Below are positions 7,291-9,959 of a stretch of 9,959 bases of DNA, piece by piece. The DNA is from CAZPZZ01 sp964591245 (GTDB lineage Bacteria; Acidobacteriota; Vicinamibacteria; Vicinamibacterales; UBA8438): the NCBI GenBank assembly GCA_964591245.1, contig CAZPZZ010000151.1:1-9959 (forward strand). The letters run 5' to 3'. The notes beneath the pieces are model-generated. The model ran no database searches. It had not been told where the DNA came from and worked only from the letters and a program-made list of their open reading frames with translations. Position 1 is the stretch's first letter; each line of letters starts with the position of its first letter. Made by a program: the position numbers and the translations under genes.

Positions 7291-8976
7291 ATGAATGCCA
7301 CCTTTCTCGCAGTCATCGGTCTCGCCAGCATCTTCCTCGGCTATCGCTTCTACTCCAAGTTCATCGCCGAAAAGATCTATCAGCTAGACCCTACGTTCGA
7401 AACCCCGGCGCACGCCCAACGCGACAACATTGACTATGTGCCAACCAACCGGGTCGTGTTGTGGGGTCACCACTTCACGGCGGTGGCTGGTGCCGCTCCG
7501 ATCATTGGCCCAGGAATCGCCGTGATCTGGGGCTGGCTACCCGCGTTCCTCTGGGTCGTGCTCGGCACGATGTTCTTCGCCGGCGTGCATGACTTCGGGG
7601 CCGTCTGGGCCAGCATACGGAACCAGGCCAGGTCTGTCGGCTCCCTGACGGGCGACGTCGTCAGTTCCCGAGCCCGGACCCTCTTCATGATCGTCGTCTT
7701 CTTCCTGTTGATGATGGTCAACGCCGTCTTTGGGGTCGCCATCGCCGATGCATTCCAGGAAACCCCAAGCAGCGTGATTCCCGCGTGGACGGCGGTGGTC
7801 GTCGCCATCGCCATCGGCATTCTCATCTACCGGATGCACGTACCGATCCTCTGGCCCACAATCGTCGGCACCGTGATCCTCTATGCGGTCATTTATCTCG
7901 GAGAGGCCGTACCACTTTCGCTGACAGCTGGATTTCTCGGCTTACCCGTCGGCGCACAGTGGATCTTGCTCCTCTTCCTCTACGCCGGCATCGCCTCGCT
8001 TTTGCCCGTCTGGCTTCTGCTACAACCACGGGACTACATAAACGGCATTCAGCTCTTCGTCGGGCTCGGGCTCCTGTATGGCGCCGTGCTGATCGCAAGC
8101 CCAACAATTGTCGCGCCGGCAATCAACCCTAACCTGCCCGCATCAGCTCCGCCCATCGTTCCACTACTGTTTGTCACCATTGCGTGTGGGGCCATCTCCG
8201 GATTTCATGGACTCGTCGGTTCAGGAACAACATCGAAGCAGCTCGACAAGGAAACCGATGCCCGCTTCGTCGGGTATCTGGGCTCATCAGGTGAAGGGGC
8301 TCTCGCGCTCGTCGCCATCATCGCGGCCACTGCCGGATTCGCGAATCTCGACGAATGGCGCGCCATGTACTCGGAGTTCGGCAACGGCGGCATGGCTGCG
8401 TTCGTACAGGGCGGAGCCCAGGTCGTTTCACAAGGAGTCGGCATTTCGAGCCAATTTGCAGCAACCCTGCTCACAGTGATGGCGGTGCTCTTTGCCGGCA
8501 CAACCATGGATGCGGGGGTACGCCTGCAACGGTATATTGTGCAGGAATGGGGAACCATTTACCGTATTCCAGTCTTGCAGAACGGCTATGTTGCAACCGC
8601 AGCTGCTGTCTCCGCGTGTCTCCTGCTCGCCTTCGGCGCCGGAGGCGCAAGTGGCGAGGGAGGCATGTTGATCTGGCCATTGTTCGGCACGACGAACCAG
8701 CTACTAGCCGGACTCACCTTGCTCGTCATTAGCGTCATGCTGGTCAAGCTGGGTCGACCGGCCCGCTACACCTTGATACCCATGATCTTCATCACATCAA
8801 TGGCTCTAGCCGCCGCAGTCGTTCAGCTTCGAACGCTCTATGAACAGGGAGGCATTCTCTACCCGCTGTTGTGGATTGATGTCGCGATCGTACTGCTCGC
8901 TATCCTCGTCATGTTGGAGGCTGGATCGGCCTTCATGCGTGCGCAAGCGGCGAGGACCGCGCCCGCCGCGCAATAG
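7291..8976 (+). CDS. cstA: CstA-family carbon starvation protein / peptide or pyruvate transporter
   Basis: This is a polytopic inner-membrane transporter of the CstA family. E. coli relatives import peptides (CstA) or pyruvate (BtsT/YjiY) when carbon is short. The protein is almost wholly hydrophobic, with around 14-16 likely helices. It carries family hallmarks: HHFTAVAGAAPIIGP at about 60-74, and the loop containing SGTTSKQL at 311-318 within GFHGLVGSGTTSKQLDKE. At 561 residues it is shorter than E. coli CstA (about 700), lacking most of the C-terminal extension, and is closer to the short forms found in many phyla. I chose the ATG at 7291 because family members begin here with a helix (MNATFLAVIG). 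The extra 20 residues from the ATG at 7231 are polar and overlap the promoter. A weak GAGG lies about 11 bases upstream. Two genes follow closely: an 88-residue protein after 8 bases, and an ArsA-like ATPase. Which substrate it takes up cannot be told. Confidence 0.93.
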   Translation: MNATFLAVIGLASIFLGYRFYSKFIAEKIYQLDPTFETPAHAQRDNIDYVPTNRVVLWGHHFTAVAGAAPIIGPGIAVIWGWLPAFLWVVLGTMFFAGVHDFGAVWASIRNQARSVGSLTGDVVSSRARTLFMIVVFFLLMMVNAVFGVAIADAFQETPSSVIPAWTAVVVAIAIGILIYRMHVPILWPTIVGTVILYAVIYLGEAVPLSLTAGFLGLPVGAQWILLLFLYAGIASLLPVWLLLQPRDYINGIQLFVGLGLLYGAVLIASPTIVAPAINPNLPASAPPIVPLLFVTIACGAISGFHGLVGSGTTSKQLDKETDARFVGYLGSSGEGALALVAIIAATAGFANLDEWRAMYSEFGNGGMAAFVQGGAQVVSQGVGISSQFAATLLTVMAVLFAGTTMDAGVRLQRYIVQEWGTIYRIPVLQNGYVATAAAVSACLLLAFGAGGASGEGGMLIWPLFGTTNQLLAGLTLLVISVMLVKLGRPARYTLIPMIFITSMALAAAVVQLRTLYEQGGILYPLLWIDVAIVLLAILVMLEAGSAFMRAQAARTAPAAQ

Positions 8977-8984
8977 GCGCGACG

Positions 8985-9251
8985 ATGGTAGGCGATAACA
9001 GTCGTTTCAGTCAGTTGAAAGCGCTCCTCGAGGAGTTCTATGTAGCGCCCTATCGTGGCGCGCTCGCTCGTGCACGGCGTGAAGAAGACGACATCTTCAT
9101 GCTGTTCGTCTTCGCGGAACTGATGGGTGTGCCCAACCCCGCCGCGTACTACACACTTGAGTTGCAACCGCTCTTATTGGAACGGTTCCACGATTGGCAT
9201 CGCCGCCAGGGCCTGGACCACTCGCCGCTCGACGGTTTTCGATGTTGCTGA
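8985..9251 (+). CDS. Small CstA-associated protein with C-terminal Cys-Cys (cory-CC-star type)
   Basis: This is an 88-residue soluble-looking protein that ends in Phe-Arg-Cys-Cys directly before the TGA stop; Cys87 and Cys88 are its only cysteines. The body appears helical: a segment with EEFYVAPYRGALARARREED at about 16-35, a short hydrophobic stretch (FMLFVFAELMG, 38-48), then a proline-and-tyrosine turn (PNPAAYY) and a last helix to about residue 75. From memory it matches the family NCBI calls cory-CC-star, encoded beside ArsA-like ATPases; I could not search to confirm. It takes the place held in E. coli by YbdD or YjiX, the small partners of CstA and BtsT. YbdD-like proteins also end in Cys-Cys, or in Cys-selenocysteine in some bacteria, but the rest of the sequence differs. 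The gene starts 8 bases after the CstA stop with no good ribosome binding site. A metal-binding or redox role for the cysteines is a guess. Confidence 0.85.
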   Translation: MVGDNSRFSQLKALLEEFYVAPYRGALARARREEDDIFMLFVFAELMGVPNPAAYYTLELQPLLLERFHDWHRRQGLDHSPLDGFRCC

Positions 9252-9282
9252 CGCCAGCTGGAGAACACTTCTGCTACGCGAT

Positions 9283-9959
9283 TTGCTAACCCCTCCGCTC
9301 ATCTTCGTGGGCGGAAAGGGGGGAGTTGGCAAAACGACCACTGCGGCCGCGATGTCGTGTGTCGCGGCCGGCGATGGACGCAAGACATTACTCGTTTCTA
9401 CCGATCCTGCCCACTCCCTCGCCGATCTCTTTGGTCGTGAGATTGGCAATACTGAAACCCCACTCGCCCCCTCGCTTTGGGGACTGGAAATCGATCCAGA
9501 CCACCAAGCCGATACTCATCTGAGTTCGGTCAAAGCCCGCATGAAGCATCTCGTGCACCCGCGCTCTTATGGCGAGATCGATCGACAACTCGATCTCGCA
9601 CGTCTGGCCCCCGGCACCATGGAAGCAGCCCTCCTTGAAAAGATGGCAGAAATCATGGCCACGGCCGGTCACGACTACGACCAAATTATTTTCGACACTG
9701 CACCCACCGGCCACACTGTCCGACTGCTCTCACTGTCGGAAGTCATGGCTGCCTGGACCGAGGGCCTGCTCGGTCATCGAGGACGCGCTCAACAACTCGG
9801 GTCAGCGTTACGTCATCTCGGCGGAGGCCGGATCAAGGGCGACGACCTCTCGCTCGTCGATGCTGCCACAGATTACGAGGAGAACAGCCGAGAGCAGGAA
9901 CTGAACGATCTGCTGTCAGCTCGTCGTCGTAAGTTCATCCACGCTCGAGAACAACTTCT
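9283..9959 (+). CDS. ArsA/Get3-like P-loop ATPase (partial, runs off the window)
   Basis: This is the N-terminal part (about 225 residues) of an ATPase of the ArsA/Get3 group. Relatives drive arsenite efflux (ArsA) or carry tail-anchored membrane proteins (Get3). Counting from the TTG at 9283: deviant Walker A GGKGGVGKTT at 10-19 with the signature first lysine Lys12, switch I STDPAHSL at 39-46 with Asp41, and switch II DTAPTGHTVRLL at 138-149 with Asp138. The start is uncertain. The frame is open back to 9124 and has no ATG. The residues just upstream (DASWRTLLLRDLL, from 9250) look like real protein, so translation may begin earlier. Candidates are TTG 9157 or GTG 9127, both deep inside the small gene, CTG 9271 behind a GGAGA, or TTG 9283. 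The ATG at 9242, which overlaps the previous stop, is in another frame and closes after 15 codons. There is no arsR, arsB or other arsenic gene nearby, so a role with CstA and the CC-tailed protein is more likely than arsenic resistance. Confidence 0.88.
   Translation, partial: MLTPPLIFVGGKGGVGKTTTAAAMSCVAAGDGRKTLLVSTDPAHSLADLFGREIGNTETPLAPSLWGLEIDPDHQADTHLSSVKARMKHLVHPRSYGEIDRQLDLARLAPGTMEAALLEKMAEIMATAGHDYDQIIFDTAPTGHTVRLLSLSEVMAAWTEGLLGHRGRAQQLGSALRHLGGGRIKGDDLSLVDAATDYEENSREQELNDLLSARRRKFIHAREQL

Noticed and set aside
9249..9251. TGA after Cys-Cys read as selenocysteine, as in Cys-Sec-ending YbdD relatives
   Set aside because: The protein already has both cysteines before the TGA. Read-through leads into out-of-frame sequence of the ATPase gene, and I saw no evident hairpin that would serve as a SECIS element.

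Overview
The window is about 10 kb of gene-dense bacterial chromosome, moderately GC-rich by eye. The host is probably Gram-negative: a MacA/MacB-like tripartite exporter, a TesA-like exported esterase and a YbbP-like permease all point to a periplasm. The phylum cannot be fixed from the sequence. Gene content and the CstA / small CC-tailed protein / ArsA-like ATPase order would fit an uncultured Gemmatimonadota or Acidobacteriota-type genome, but that is a guess. No RNA genes, insertion sequences, CRISPR arrays or phage genes were seen.

Layout. (1) 1-2204, plus strand: the last 28 codons of what is probably a MacA/HlyD-type adaptor, then a MacB-type ABC ATPase and its separate FtsX/MacB permease. 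The ATPase has an unusual C-terminal tail of about 60 residues. (2) 2236-2580, minus strand: a DksA/TraR-type zinc-finger protein that keeps the DxxDxA tip motif, followed upstream by a 174-base gap with no confident promoter or terminator. (3) 2755-6727, minus strand: a tight operon of a TesA-like GDSL esterase, a YbbA-like ABC ATPase and a large YbbP-like permease, joined by 4-base ATGA and 1-base TGATG overlaps. (4) 6792-7175, minus strand: a small DUF2784 membrane protein. (5) 7291-9959, plus strand: a CstA-family transporter, an 88-residue protein ending in Cys-Cys-stop, and an ArsA/Get3-like ATPase that runs off the window. A good sigma70-like promoter precedes cstA in the divergent intergenic region.

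How the genes fit together. Two independent type VII (MacB/FtsX-like) ABC systems stand tail to tail around the DksA-like gene. One is likely a tripartite exporter. The other is the TesA-YbbA-YbbP set, thought to act on hydrophobic or lipid-like molecules at the inner membrane. The most interesting part is the right-hand end. The CstA transporter is followed by a small protein whose C-terminal Cys-Cys recalls YbdD/YjiX, the usual small partner of CstA, although the rest of its sequence differs. Next comes an ArsA-like ATPase. This suggests a CstA uptake module with a cysteine-tailed accessory protein and a dedicated P-loop ATPase whose role is unknown. The ATPase gene has no ATG start in frame, which also deserves a check.
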